64,000 nt of DNA from Mesobacterium_A hydrothermale (GTDB lineage: Bacteria; Pseudomonadota; Alphaproteobacteria; Rhodobacterales; Rhodobacteraceae), in contig NZ_JAYLLH010000006.1 of the NCBI RefSeq assembly GCF_035818635.1, positions 103,629 through 167,628 on the forward strand. The letters run 5' to 3'. Positions 25,163 through 33,624 of the stretch are shown piece after piece; the first letter of the stretch is position 1, and every line of letters begins with the position of its first letter. Below the pieces are notes generated by a model. It was not told where the DNA came from, ran no database searches, and worked only from the letters and a program-made list of their open reading frames with translations. Both the position numbers and the translations under genes were made by a program.

Positions 25163-25313
25163 ATTATATCCTCCAGATATTCGCCTGGCGTCCCCCCAGA
25201 AGGACTAAGACGACAAGCACCCAAGACTTACCTCGTGATACTTTCTAAGCAGCAATTTCAGGGGATTGCAAACCCAACTTTGGCGGCTTTTCGCGGGCTC
25301 TGCCTTTTTGTCG

Positions 25314-25910
25314 TCAAATTAGCAACACTTGCGTGCCGATCTTCGCCATTCCGAAAAGTTCGGCAATGTGTTCGTTGTAAAGACCGATGCAACCGTTGGA
25401 AGATCTGCGGCCGATCTTGCGTGTGTCGTGGGTTCCGTGGATCCGATAATACTGCCAGCTCAGGTACAGCGCATGGGTGCCCAGCGGGTTGTCCGGACCA
25501 GGGCCGACATAGTCGGGCCATTCCGGGTTGCGCACCTTCATCGACGGAGTCGGGCGCCATTCCGGGCCTTCGACCTTGCGCACCACGTGTGTGCGGCCAC
25601 GGCGCGTCAGGTCCTCGGTCAGCGGGACCGACGATGGATACAGGTGATAGCTGCCGTTCTCTTCCCAGAAATGCAGCGCGCGCGACGAGATGTCGACCAG
25701 GATCGCGCCCTTGTTCAGGTTGTTGAAATAGGGCTGCCAGTCGAGCGAGCGAAAGCTCGACACGTTGCGCCGCACGACATTGGACAGGTCGCGCTCCAGC
25801 TCGGTGGTGTTGTTGTTGATATCCTGCGCCAGGGCCGGGGTTGCCAGCATGGCCGCAGAGCCAGCCAGAAAGGCGCGTCGCTGCAGCGGGGTGCTTGCCG
25901 GTTTCTTCAT
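25314..25910 (-). CDS. L,D-transpeptidase (YkuD family)
   Basis: A 198-residue exported protein. The N-terminus has a Tat-like signal (QRRAFLAGSAAMLATPALA). The catalytic YkuD core is HGTHDTRKIGRRSSNGCIGL near the C-terminus, with the nucleophilic Cys in SNGCIG; the common SHGC has Asn in place of His, a variant seen in alphaproteobacteria. These enzymes make 3-3 peptidoglycan crosslinks or attach lipoproteins such as OmpA-type or Lpp-type proteins to the wall. AGGAGG lies upstream of the ATG. An OmpA-type peptidoglycan-binding lipoprotein is encoded 1.4 kb away. Confidence 0.92.
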   Translation of the reverse strand: MKKPASTPLQRRAFLAGSAAMLATPALAQDINNNTTELERDLSNVVRRNVSSFRSLDWQPYFNNLNKGAILVDISSRALHFWEENGSYHLYPSSVPLTEDLTRRGRTHVVRKVEGPEWRPTPSMKVRNPEWPDYVGPGPDNPLGTHALYLSWQYYRIHGTHDTRKIGRRSSNGCIGLYNEHIAELFGMAKIGTQVLLI

Positions 25911-26078
25911 ATCCTGCCTCCTGGGGTCGAAGAAAAAATGACTGTTGCACCATATTGCTGTAAAGCCGCAGTTTCAATTCAAAGGCTTGTCATCCGGTCA
26001 TTTCACGCCGATGTGGGTTTGCTTCGCCGCGCCACAGCGGCTATGCAACAAAACACATGATTTCATGGGTGGCTGGAA

Positions 26079-26594
26079 ATGATCCGACTGACTTCGTTGA
26101 TGTTGACGCTCGCACTGGCTGTTGCGGGTTGCGCGCCGGAACCGGCGCAGCGTTCTGTTGGTGCGGATGGCAAGGCTTTGCCACGGGTCTACAAGATCAC
26201 CGCCGCCGACGAAGCACGGATCGAATACCGTACGCTGGACGGCCTGAACAGCCTGCGTCGCGCTGCTGGTGTGCCCGAGGTTGCATTGAACGCGCAACTG
26301 AACGCCGCCGCTGCCACCCATTCCCGCGACATGTCGGTGCAGAACCGCCCGTGGCATTTCGGCTCTGACGGGTCGTCGCCGATCGACCGGGTGCGCCGGG
26401 TTGGCTACACCGGGCGGATGCTGGGTGAAAACATCTCGGAAACCTATGAATCAGAGGTCGAGACCTTGGCCGCATGGATGGCCGAGGATGACACCCGCCG
26501 CGTACTGATGGATCCGAACGCCAAGGACCTTGGCTTTGCCTGGTACCAGGAACCCAACGGCAAAATCTGGTGGACGCTGATCCTGGGCGGCTGA
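26079..26594 (+). CDS. CAP-domain (SCP/PR1-like) lipoprotein
   Basis: A 171-residue protein with a lipoprotein signal (LALAVAGC, acylated Cys near residue 18) and a CAP domain. CAP elements are LDGLNSLRRAAGVPEVALNAQLNAAAATHSRDM, the HFGSDGSSPIDRVRRVGYTG loop and GENISETY. Bacterial YkwD-like CAP proteins are cell-envelope proteins of unclear activity; some bind lipid or metal. The ribosome site is weak. Its gene converges on the flavin reductase gene with no terminator visible in the 52-base gap. Confidence 0.87.
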   Translation: MIRLTSLMLTLALAVAGCAPEPAQRSVGADGKALPRVYKITAADEARIEYRTLDGLNSLRRAAGVPEVALNAQLNAAAATHSRDMSVQNRPWHFGSDGSSPIDRVRRVGYTGRMLGENISETYESEVETLAAWMAEDDTRRVLMDPNAKDLGFAWYQEPNGKIWWTLILGG

Positions 26595-26646
26595 TCGGCC
26601 CGACATCTGCGCGTTCCACGTCTGACGCCGGTGCGCCGTGCAGGGC

Positions 26647-27207
26647 TCAGCCGTTCCGTTCTCTGATCCAGATCGCCTCTTGCCGCAGCGTGGACATAAG
26701 CTGATCGAGCGTCTTTGCAGAGCGCTCGTTCACAAGCCGCCCGTCCGCGTCCCACTGGTTGCGCCCGTCGGCCAGCATCAGTTCCGGCCCGGACAGTACC
26801 CGGGGCCGGAACGGGTTCAGGCACCAACGCAGCATTTCCTGTGCGCGCTCGCCACCGGCGCGCCCCGCCGCGGCCGACATAACCGCCACCGGCTTGTCTT
26901 TCCAGGGATTGCCCTCGACCCGGCTGACCCAATCCAGCGCATTTTTCAGCACGCCCGAAACACCCTTGTTGTATTCCGGCGTCACGACGATCACCGCATC
27001 GGCCTGAGCGATCTGATCGGCCAGAAGCTGCACTTCGGGTGGGATGCCCGACGCAGTCTGGATGTCTTCGTCGAACAGCGGCAGGCGCAGGTCGGTGTCC
27101 AGAACCCTGGCCGGTCCAAAACGGCGGATTGCCTCGGCCATCAGCAGCCGGTTGGACGATCCCGCGCGCAATGCGCCACACAGGCCTGTCAGTGTCAATT
27201 CGCTCAT
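26647..27207 (-). CDS. NADPH-dependent FMN reductase family protein
   Basis: A 186-residue flavodoxin-like enzyme. The FMN phosphate loop is GALRAGSSNRLLMAEA at the N-terminus, and the isoalloxazine loop is VTPEYNKGVSGVLKNALDWVS. Members reduce quinones, azo dyes, chromate or supply reduced FMN. ATG at 27207 is preferred to the GTG at 27210 because GAGGG is then five bases upstream. The physiological substrate cannot be told from sequence. Confidence 0.9.
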   Translation of the reverse strand: MSELTLTGLCGALRAGSSNRLLMAEAIRRFGPARVLDTDLRLPLFDEDIQTASGIPPEVQLLADQIAQADAVIVVTPEYNKGVSGVLKNALDWVSRVEGNPWKDKPVAVMSAAAGRAGGERAQEMLRWCLNPFRPRVLSGPELMLADGRNQWDADGRLVNERSAKTLDQLMSTLRQEAIWIRERNG

Positions 27208-27250
27208 CACATCCCTCGGACTCTCAGTTCGCCTATCTCAACCTATGACA

Positions 27251-27280
27251 CGAAAACGCCGCGGCAAGCCGCGGCGTTCG
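27251..27280 (-). terminator. Intrinsic terminator of the OmpA-type lipoprotein gene
   Basis: A perfect 10-bp stem (AACGCCGCGG / CCGCGGCGTT) has loop CTTG on the minus strand and ends in TTTTCG. Confidence 0.85.
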
Positions 27281-27302
27281 GGGTTTGTTTGAACCGAACC
27301 GG

Positions 27303-27968
27303 TCAGGCATTTGGCAGGATGACGATTTCCACCCGGCGGTTCTGCTGGCGGCCTTCCGGTGTGAGGTTCGAGGCCACCGGCTGATCTTCGCCCCGGCCAG
27401 AAACCAGAACGCGGCTGTAAGGCACGCCTTCCGAGGTCAGGATATTCGCCACCGCCTGGGCCCGGCGCTGCGACAGGTCAAGGTTATAGCCGGCGTCGCC
27501 GACGTTGTCGGTATGCCCCAGCACCTGAACGGTCGTGTCGGGATATGCCAGCAGGTTTTGGGCCACGGCGCGGATGTCGCGTTGAAGGTCGGGACGAAGG
27601 TTCGAACTGTCGGTCGCGAACAGGATGTCCTGCGGCAGCGTCACGATCAGCCGGTCTCCGGTGTTCTGGATCGCCACGTTGTTGCCAAGGGTCTGGCGCA
27701 GGTCGGCTTCCTGCTTGTCCAGTTGGTTGCCGATGGCTGCCCCGGCTCCGGCGCCGATGGCGGCCCCGATCAGCGCGCCGCGACGGCGTTCGCCGGAATC
27801 GCCGCCGGCAAGAATGCCGGTCAGCGCGCCGATGCCCGCGCCGACAAGGGCACCCTGTTTGGTTTTCTGGTTCGGATCGCCCTGGAAGGCGCCACTGCCA
27901 TCGGTGCAGGCGGAAAGCGTCAGCGCGCCGGCGCAGGCAAGAAGGATCGGGAATTTCGCTCGGGTCAT
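27303..27968 (-). CDS. OmpA family lipoprotein with glycine zipper
   Basis: A 221-residue outer-membrane lipoprotein. The lipobox is LTLSAC (Cys 21). A glycine-zipper hairpin spans about residues 40-85 (GALVGAGIGALTGILAGG and GALIGAAIGAGAGAAIG). The OmpA-like peptidoglycan-binding domain fills the C-terminal half, with GHTDNVGDAGYNLDLSQRRAQAV and NRRVEI. This is the YiaD layout. It tethers the outer membrane to the wall. GAGG lies upstream of the ATG and a terminator follows. Confidence 0.93.
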   Translation of the reverse strand: MTRAKFPILLACAGALTLSACTDGSGAFQGDPNQKTKQGALVGAGIGALTGILAGGDSGERRRGALIGAAIGAGAGAAIGNQLDKQEADLRQTLGNNVAIQNTGDRLIVTLPQDILFATDSSNLRPDLQRDIRAVAQNLLAYPDTTVQVLGHTDNVGDAGYNLDLSQRRAQAVANILTSEGVPYSRVLVSGRGEDQPVASNLTPEGRQQNRRVEIVILPNA

Positions 27969-28075
27969 TTCGGGCCTCGTGTTGCTCCCCCGCTGAAGCG
28001 GGGTTGGTGCTATCTAAGCCCTAGTTGCCCCGCGACCCAAGCGTTGTCACGGGGAAATGAGCGATGATCCGCCAA

Positions 28076-28912
28076 TCACGCCTCGGCCCGCGCCGATTCC
28101 CAGGCCAGGATCGCGCGCTTGACCGGCAGCCCCCAGTGATAGCCGCCAAGCCCCCCGGACTTGCGCAACGCCCGATGGCAGGGGATCAGCCAACTGACCG
28201 GGTTGCGCCCCACGGCCGATCCCACGGCGCGCACCGCGCGCGGGGCACCGATGCTTTGCGCGATCTCGGAATAGCTGGTGACGTGGCCGGTCGGGATGCG
28301 CATCAGCGCTTCCCACACCTTGATCTGGAACGGCGCCCCGATCAGGTACAGCGGCACCGCCTCGTCCGATTCCACGCCAAACGCCGCCAGCACCCAGGGC
28401 CGCAGGAACATCGGATCCTCGATGAATGTCGCCTTGGGCCAGCGGCCCAGCAGGTCCTCGAACGTGGCGTCCGTCCCGGTTTCGGCGGCAAAGCCCATGC
28501 CGCAGATGCCCTTTTCCGTACCCATCACCAGTGCCGGGCCAAACGGGCTTTCGAACCAGCCCCAAAAGATCGTCAGCCCCGCGCCTCCGCGGGCATAGTC
28601 GCCGGGGCTCATCGCCTCCCACCTCAGGAACAGGTCGTGCAGCCGCCCGCCGCCGGACAGCCCCACGCTGTGCGCGGTGTCCAGCGTGCTGAACTTTTCC
28701 ACCAGCAGGGCCTTGGCGTGGCCCAGTGTCAGGTATTGCTGATACCGTTTCGGCGACACGCCAACCCAGCGCGAAAACACCCGTTGGAAATGCGCCGGGC
28801 TCATGCGCATTTCGTCCGCCAGCGCGTCCAGTGTCATCCCCGGCCCGCCCTGGTCGAGCACGTCCAGCGCCCGGCGCATGACGTTGTAGTGATAGCCTTC
28901 AGTCTCGGTCAT
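28076..28912 (-). CDS. Ada-like AraC-domain / methylated-DNA--protein-cysteine methyltransferase
   Basis: A 278-residue two-domain protein. An N-terminal AraC-type helix-turn-helix (DALADEMRMSPAHFQRVFSRWVGVSPKRYQQYL) is followed by an O6-alkylguanine transferase domain with the suicide Cys in PCHR and the helix VGSAVGRNPVSW. It removes alkyl groups from guanine in DNA and may activate its own or other repair genes. The Ada metal-binding N-terminal domain is absent, so phosphotriester sensing is not expected. GGGGG lies upstream of the ATG at 28912; an earlier start at 28960 is less likely. Confidence 0.9.
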   Translation of the reverse strand: MTETEGYHYNVMRRALDVLDQGGPGMTLDALADEMRMSPAHFQRVFSRWVGVSPKRYQQYLTLGHAKALLVEKFSTLDTAHSVGLSGGGRLHDLFLRWEAMSPGDYARGGAGLTIFWGWFESPFGPALVMGTEKGICGMGFAAETGTDATFEDLLGRWPKATFIEDPMFLRPWVLAAFGVESDEAVPLYLIGAPFQIKVWEALMRIPTGHVTSYSEIAQSIGAPRAVRAVGSAVGRNPVSWLIPCHRALRKSGGLGGYHWGLPVKRAILAWESARAEA

Positions 28913-29049
28913 GCTGTACCCCCGCGAAATCGGTTCGTATCCTCGCCTCGGTTGTGCCATCGCCCGCCCGCCGGCGCGACCCGGAACTTGCGCAAGCGCC
29001 TTGTACGAATCCGCTAGGTGAGTCGCGCTGTTCCATGAGACACTGCCTT

Positions 29050-29862
29050 ATGGGACAGCATGACGTCGAAGTGTTTGGCTCTCAGGGCCAACAGGATATG
29101 GAGCGGCGTGCTTGGGCGCTCTGGCAGCTCTTGGGCGATGATCCCGCCTATGCAAGCCACGGTCGCGCGCTGGGGGTTGTAAATGACGATCCCAATTCAC
29201 TTGTTCGGCAGATCGCCATGGCCCGCCTCGTCGGCGCCTGCGCCTGCGAAGAAGTCGGGACCGAAATCCTTGAATCCCGCGCGGCAGACCTGCAATCGGC
29301 GGGGCTTGTCACTGACAGTTTCGTCAACTGGTCCAGCGGCGACACCACGATTTCCAAGGCGCGCGCACGCCTTTCAGGCAAGGGACTGTCCGATGACCTG
29401 ACCATCGTGGTTGTCGATTCCGATACCCCGCCCGATGTGATGGCGGAACTCGACCGGGTCACGCAGGCCTGCGAAGTCCTGTTGCCGATGGGACCGTTCA
29501 TGCGCGGCATCGCGCGCCCATCTGTCTGCGTCGCCGCTCTGGACGCCAATGGCCGGGCTGTCGGGACCTCGGCCTCGGTCGCGATGTTCCACCCGGGCTC
29601 GCGCCTGTCCGGCATCTGCTGGTGGGGCATGCTGGCCACCGACCCCGACCGTCGCGGCGAAGGCATCGCCAGCTATCTTGGCGCTTATGTGCTGGACCAG
29701 ATGCACAGGCGCTTCGGCTATGACCGGTACTTTACCGGCATCCGCACCGGCAATGCCCCGTCCGAGGCGCTGTGCACGAAATTCGGTTTTGCGGCGACAG
29801 ACGATCACGTTCTGATCGCAATTGATCCGACCGTCTTGGGCGGTGGCCGCGTCACCAAGTAG
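29050..29862 (+). CDS. GNAT-type acetyltransferase domain protein
   Basis: About 270 residues. The N-terminal half is not recognised. The C-terminal half has a GNAT acetyl-CoA site: WWGMLATDPDRRGEGIASYLGAYVLDQM, then GYDRYFTGIRTGNAPSEALCTKFGF. The acceptor is unknown. The start is uncertain: ATG at 29035 and 29050 are both possible and neither has a strong ribosome site. The gene lies divergently from the Ada-like gene, with 137 bases between, and upstream of nth on the same strand with a 51-base gap. Confidence 0.75.
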   Translation: MGQHDVEVFGSQGQQDMERRAWALWQLLGDDPAYASHGRALGVVNDDPNSLVRQIAMARLVGACACEEVGTEILESRAADLQSAGLVTDSFVNWSSGDTTISKARARLSGKGLSDDLTIVVVDSDTPPDVMAELDRVTQACEVLLPMGPFMRGIARPSVCVAALDANGRAVGTSASVAMFHPGSRLSGICWWGMLATDPDRRGEGIASYLGAYVLDQMHRRFGYDRYFTGIRTGNAPSEALCTKFGFAATDDHVLIAIDPTVLGGGRVTK

Positions 29863-29913
29863 CGGCAGGCTTTTTGCGTTGCAGGCCGGGGAACCGCGCG
29901 GCAATAAGACCCC

Positions 29914-30558
29914 ATGGCCAAGCAACTCGATTATCACACGATCCGGGAAATCTTTACCCGTTTCCAGACAGCGGAACCCGAACCCAAGGGAGAGCTGGAG
30001 CACGTCAACGCCTACACGCTGGTCGTGGCCGTGGCCTTGTCGGCGCAAGCGACCGATGCGGGCGTCAACAAGGCGACGCGCGGGCTGTTCGCCGTGGCCG
30101 ATACACCGGCCAAGATGCTGGCGCTGGGCGAAGACGGTGTGATCGAGCATATCAAGACGATCGGCCTTTACCGCAACAAGGCCAAGAACGTCATCAAGCT
30201 GTCGAAGATCCTGGTCGACGACTACGGCGGAGAGGTTCCCAATTCCCGCGCCGCGCTGCAATCGCTGCCGGGGGTGGGCCGCAAGACCGCCAATGTCGTG
30301 CTGAACATGTGGTGGGGGTACCCCGCGCAGGCGGTCGACACCCACATCTTTCGCGTCGGCAACCGCACGGGCATCTGCCCGGGCAAGAATGTCGACATCG
30401 TCGAACGCGCCATCGAAGACAACATACCGGTGGATTTCCAGCGCCACGCGCACCACTGGCTGATCCTGCACGGGCGCTACACCTGCGTCGCGCGGAAACC
30501 GAAATGCAACGCGTGTCTGATACGCGACCTGTGCCAGTTTGAGGACAAGACCCCATGA
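29914..30558 (+). CDS. nth: Endonuclease III
   Basis: A 214-residue DNA glycosylase/AP lyase that removes oxidised pyrimidines. The helix-hairpin-helix is LPGVGRKTANVVLN, with the catalytic Lys in it, and the catalytic Asp is in AVDTHIFRVGNR. The [4Fe-4S] ligands are C-x6-C-x2-C-x5-C in the region CVARKPKCNACLIRDLC at the C-terminus. Its stop overlaps the next start codon in ATGA, so the sugar kinase gene is translationally coupled. The ribosome site is weak. Confidence 0.96.
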   Translation: MAKQLDYHTIREIFTRFQTAEPEPKGELEHVNAYTLVVAVALSAQATDAGVNKATRGLFAVADTPAKMLALGEDGVIEHIKTIGLYRNKAKNVIKLSKILVDDYGGEVPNSRAALQSLPGVGRKTANVVLNMWWGYPAQAVDTHIFRVGNRTGICPGKNVDIVERAIEDNIPVDFQRHAHHWLILHGRYTCVARKPKCNACLIRDLCQFEDKTP

Positions 30559-31550
30559 ACACCAAGAAATACCAGGTTGTCGGCATCGGCAACGCCATCG
30601 TCGATGTGCTCAGCCGGGCCGAGGACACCTTTCTGGATCACATGGGGATCGAAAAGGGCATCATGCAGCTGGTTGAACGCGACCGGGCAGAGGTCCTGTA
30701 CGGCGCCATGGAAGGCCGGGTGCAGGCGCCCGGTGGCTCGGTGGCCAACACCATGGCCGGGATCGGCAACCTGGGCTTGCCCACGGCGTTTATCGGCCGG
30801 GTGCATGACGACGCGCTGGGCCGGTTCTATGCCGATGCGATGGCGAAGGACGGCACCGATTTCGTCAACCCGCCGGTTCCTGGCGGCGAACTGCCCACCT
30901 CGCGCTCGATGATCTTCGTGTCGCCGGATGGCGAGCGGTCGATGAACACCTATCTTGGCATTTCCGCCGAACTGGGCCCCGACGATGTGCACGAGGACGT
31001 GACCCGGCAGGCCGAGATCGTGTTCCTCGAAGGCTATCTGTTTGACAAGGACAAGGGCAAGGACGCCTTCCTGCGCGCCGCGCGCACCTGCCGTGCCGCT
31101 GGGGGCAAGGCCGGGATCGCGATTTCAGATCCGTTCTGCGTCGAACGTCACCGAGAGGACTTCCTGCGCCTGATCGCCAACGAGATGGATTTCGTGATCG
31201 GCAACGAGGCCGAGATCCGGTCGCTGTTCCAGAACGACGACCTTGAAACCGATTTGGCTGCCGTGGCGGCGGTTTGCCCGCTGGTGGTTTGTACCCGGTC
31301 TGGCGACGGGGTCAGCATCGTGCGCGATGGCGTGCGCACCGACATCCCGGTGGACAAGGTTGTGCCCGTGGATGCCACCGGAGCTGGCGACCAGTTTGCC
31401 GCCGGGTTCCTGTATGGGCTGGCGACCGGGGCCGACATGGCCAGCGCCGGTCGCATGGGCTGTGTCTGCGCCGCAGAGGTCATCAGCCACATGGGTCCGC
31501 GCCCCGAGGCCAACATGCAGGCGCTGTTCCGCACCGCTGGGCTGATCTGA
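30555..31550 (+). CDS. PfkB family kinase, adenosine kinase-like
   Basis: A 331-residue ribokinase-fold enzyme. The N-terminal substrate region is VVGIGNAIVDVLSRAEDTFL with APGGSVANTMAGIGNLG, and the catalytic anion hole and base are in DATGAGDQFAAGFLYGLATG. Proteins of this layout are annotated adenosine kinase in alphaproteobacteria. It would make AMP from adenosine, which fits the nucleoside importer at 4-9 kb, although the genes are far apart. Four-base overlap with nth. Confidence 0.88.
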   Translation: MNTKKYQVVGIGNAIVDVLSRAEDTFLDHMGIEKGIMQLVERDRAEVLYGAMEGRVQAPGGSVANTMAGIGNLGLPTAFIGRVHDDALGRFYADAMAKDGTDFVNPPVPGGELPTSRSMIFVSPDGERSMNTYLGISAELGPDDVHEDVTRQAEIVFLEGYLFDKDKGKDAFLRAARTCRAAGGKAGIAISDPFCVERHREDFLRLIANEMDFVIGNEAEIRSLFQNDDLETDLAAVAAVCPLVVCTRSGDGVSIVRDGVRTDIPVDKVVPVDATGAGDQFAAGFLYGLATGADMASAGRMGCVCAAEVISHMGPRPEANMQALFRTAGLI

Positions 31551-31585
31551 CAAGGTCGTGCGCGCCTGCGGCGCGCGCAGGGTCA

Positions 31586-31616
31586 GCCGCGGCTCTGCCT
31601 TCGGCAGAGCCGCGGC
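31586..31616 (+). repeat. Long GC-rich stem-loop downstream of the PfkB kinase
   Basis: A 13-bp perfect stem (GCCGCGGCTCTGC / GCAGAGCCGCGGC) closes a five-base loop. A second small hairpin (GCGCGCC / GGCGCGC) lies just upstream. There is no T run, so this is either a 3'-end protector or a factor-assisted terminator. Confidence 0.6.
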
Positions 31617-31691
31617 GGTTCCGGGGGCGCTGCTGTCCGACGGGCGTTCGAAATGCCTTGAATTTATAAGGCAAATCGCTCTCCTGGGGGC

Positions 31692-32615
31692 ATGGTGAAA
31701 CTCGTCCTCCTGCACAAAGCTGACTCGATCTACGAGGACGAGCCGGATGTCGTTTACGACTTTCCCCGCAGCTATCTGAAAGCCGCTCGGGAGGGGGTTG
31801 GTGACTGGATCGTTTACTACGAGCCAGTCAAGGCAGGTCCACGCGGATATTTCGCCGTCGCCAAGATCCGGACCGTGATACCCAAGCCGGGCGTTGAGGG
31901 GCGTTTTCTGGCGATCATCGAACCCGGAAGCTACCTGCCGTTCGATCGGGAGGTGCCGCGCCTTGTCAACGGACGCCCATTGGAGGTGTCCTTGGCAGAA
32001 TCGGACGGATCGCCGAGGAAAGGTGGGGCAGTTCAACGGGCTGTGCGCCGGTTGCCGGAGGCGGATTTTGCGAAGATCGTCAATCTGGGACTGCCCTATG
32101 ACCTCGAACGCCAGGAAGAGACCCGTTACGATCCCGCCGCGGGTGGCTTCGCGGAAGACGCCCTGGCGTTTCAGCGCCCGGTCACGGAACGCCTGACCCG
32201 CAGGCCCTATCGCGATGTCGCGTTCCGTCGGAAAGTGCGGGAAGCCTATGACTATCGCTGTGCCATTTCAGGGCTTCGTCTGCGAAACGGGGGCGGACGA
32301 CCGGAAGTGCAAGCGGCCCATATCCGTCCGGTCGAGAAAGGGGGGAGCGACTTCGTCCGCAATGGCCTGGCGCTCTCGGGTACGGTCCACTGGATGTTCG
32401 ATCGTGGTTTGATCTCGGTCGCCGAGGATTGCGAAACCATCCTGATTTCCCGGAACAAGGTGCCGGGCGACGTTATCCAGCGATTGCTCAGGCCCGATGG
32501 CAAGTTGTTGAAGCCGTCCGATGCACGAGACTGGCCAAGTCCAGTGAACCTGCAATGGCACCGCGAAAACGTGTTTGGCCAGGTTCTCTCCGACGCGCCA
32601 ATCGACTGGGGGTAG
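31692..32615 (+). CDS. HNH endonuclease with PUA/EVE-like N-terminal domain
   Basis: A 307-residue protein. Residues 1-130 resemble a PUA/EVE-type base-reading fold (GVGDWIVYYEPVKAGPRGYFAVAKI). Residues 185-260 hold an HNH nuclease of the HNH_2 type: CAISGLRLRNGGG, QAAHIRPVEKGGSDFVRNGLAL and HWMFDRGLISV. Known: reader-plus-HNH proteins can cut modified DNA (type IV restriction). Inferred: this may do the same. The ATG (or GTG one codon on) sits right after a GGGGG ribosome-like run. The upstream 60 bases are AT-richer than surroundings. No methylase is nearby. It could also be a housekeeping nuclease. Confidence 0.8.
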   Translation: MVKLVLLHKADSIYEDEPDVVYDFPRSYLKAAREGVGDWIVYYEPVKAGPRGYFAVAKIRTVIPKPGVEGRFLAIIEPGSYLPFDREVPRLVNGRPLEVSLAESDGSPRKGGAVQRAVRRLPEADFAKIVNLGLPYDLERQEETRYDPAAGGFAEDALAFQRPVTERLTRRPYRDVAFRRKVREAYDYRCAISGLRLRNGGGRPEVQAAHIRPVEKGGSDFVRNGLALSGTVHWMFDRGLISVAEDCETILISRNKVPGDVIQRLLRPDGKLLKPSDARDWPSPVNLQWHRENVFGQVLSDAPIDWG

Positions 32616-32688
32616 TGGGGGCGCTGCCCCCTCTGGCGCCTTTGGCGCCATTCACCCCCGAGGTATTTGGAAAACCAAAGACGGATCA
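32616..32688 (+). repeat. Dispersed gene-end repeat, copy 2 (complete)
   Basis: Three parts in order: hairpin GGGGGCGCTGCCCCC (32617-32631), middle hairpin TGGCGCC-TTT-GGCGCCA (32634-32650), then the core GAGGTATTTGG with the mini-stem TTTGG-AAAA-CCAAA. It starts at the HNH stop codon and its end overlaps the stop of the convergent sulfotransferase. Confidence 0.85.
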
Positions 32689-33504
32689 GTCGCCCAGCTT
32701 GGCGTGGACCTCGTCCAGATCGATTTCACCGATGGGCATCTTGTTGCCAGGGTTCTCGAAATCGTATTTGAACAGGTCGAAATCGCGTTTGTAGATTTCG
32801 TAGACCAGGTGCATCGACAGGTCGTCGAAATAGGCCTCGACCGGGTGGGCGCGTTTCGGCCCGTGGCCTTCGCTTTCGTTGAACCGCGGGATCCGGGTCA
32901 GATCGACGGGCACGGGGGTCTGAAGCTGGTCGAGCACGTCCTGCATGCCGTCGTTGAAGCGCTCGGTCCAGAAGATGCGGTCATAGCGCCCGCCGTTGAC
33001 CACGAAGGTGCCGATGTGGCCGGACATGGACGACCAGTGAATGTCCGGGTCCATCGGGCGGCGCCAGCGGATCGTGTCGCGGGCGAACAGAAGGAAGCGG
33101 CGAAAGGCGCGGACCTGGTCGAAATCCTCCTGGCCGTCGTCGCCGCCGACCTCGACCCCGTATTTCTGCACCAGCAGCGGTACGAGGTTGCCGCGATAGC
33201 GGCGGCCGTTGCGCTGGATGCCGCAGATCTTGTCGAAGAACGAGGACAGGATCCGGGTATAGGGGTTGCGCACGCAGGTGAAGGCGAAGGACCGGTGCGC
33301 GTTCACGTTGTCCGCGATCAGCGGCTGGCTTTCCTCGATCCCCCATTTGTGGAGCCCGGTCTGGGCGTCGTGGATGTCGCCGTCGAAAAACCGGCCGTGG
33401 TCGGAGTAATAGAGGATTTGCCCGATGGTCGAGCAGGCGCATTTCGGCACCACGCGGTAGACCACGCTTTGGCTTTCGGTCATCCAGGTTCCGGGAAACC
33501 CCAT
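32686..33504 (-). CDS. Sulfotransferase family protein
   Basis: A 272-residue PAPS-dependent carbohydrate-type sulfotransferase (Sulfotransfer_2 class). The 5'-phosphosulfate loop is VPKCACSTIGQILYY and the 3'-phosphate site is CVRNPYTRILSSFFDK. It would add sulfate to a glycan. The start is either ATG 33504 (GAGG upstream) or ATG 33483; the longer form fits relatives as I remember them. It is divergent from a glycosyltransferase gene with 120 bases between, which suggests a common role in a surface polysaccharide. Confidence 0.85.
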   Translation of the reverse strand: MGFPGTWMTESQSVVYRVVPKCACSTIGQILYYSDHGRFFDGDIHDAQTGLHKWGIEESQPLIADNVNAHRSFAFTCVRNPYTRILSSFFDKICGIQRNGRRYRGNLVPLLVQKYGVEVGGDDGQEDFDQVRAFRRFLLFARDTIRWRRPMDPDIHWSSMSGHIGTFVVNGGRYDRIFWTERFNDGMQDVLDQLQTPVPVDLTRIPRFNESEGHGPKRAHPVEAYFDDLSMHLVYEIYKRDFDLFKYDFENPGNKMPIGEIDLDEVHAKLGD

Positions 33505-33624
33505 TTTATCGTTGCCTCGGCATGGTATCGTTGGTCTGTCTGGGCCAGTTGCCTGTTTATCTGGCGAAGAATGACCCGTATCAACATGATCAATCGGGCG
33601 AAAATAGGGCAGATTGTTTCCTGA

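Noticed and set aside
25314..25910. Loss of the YkuD catalytic His (SNGC instead of SHGC)
   Set aside because: The Asn variant is common in alphaproteobacterial members and the catalytic Cys and the first His are present, so inactivation is not concluded.
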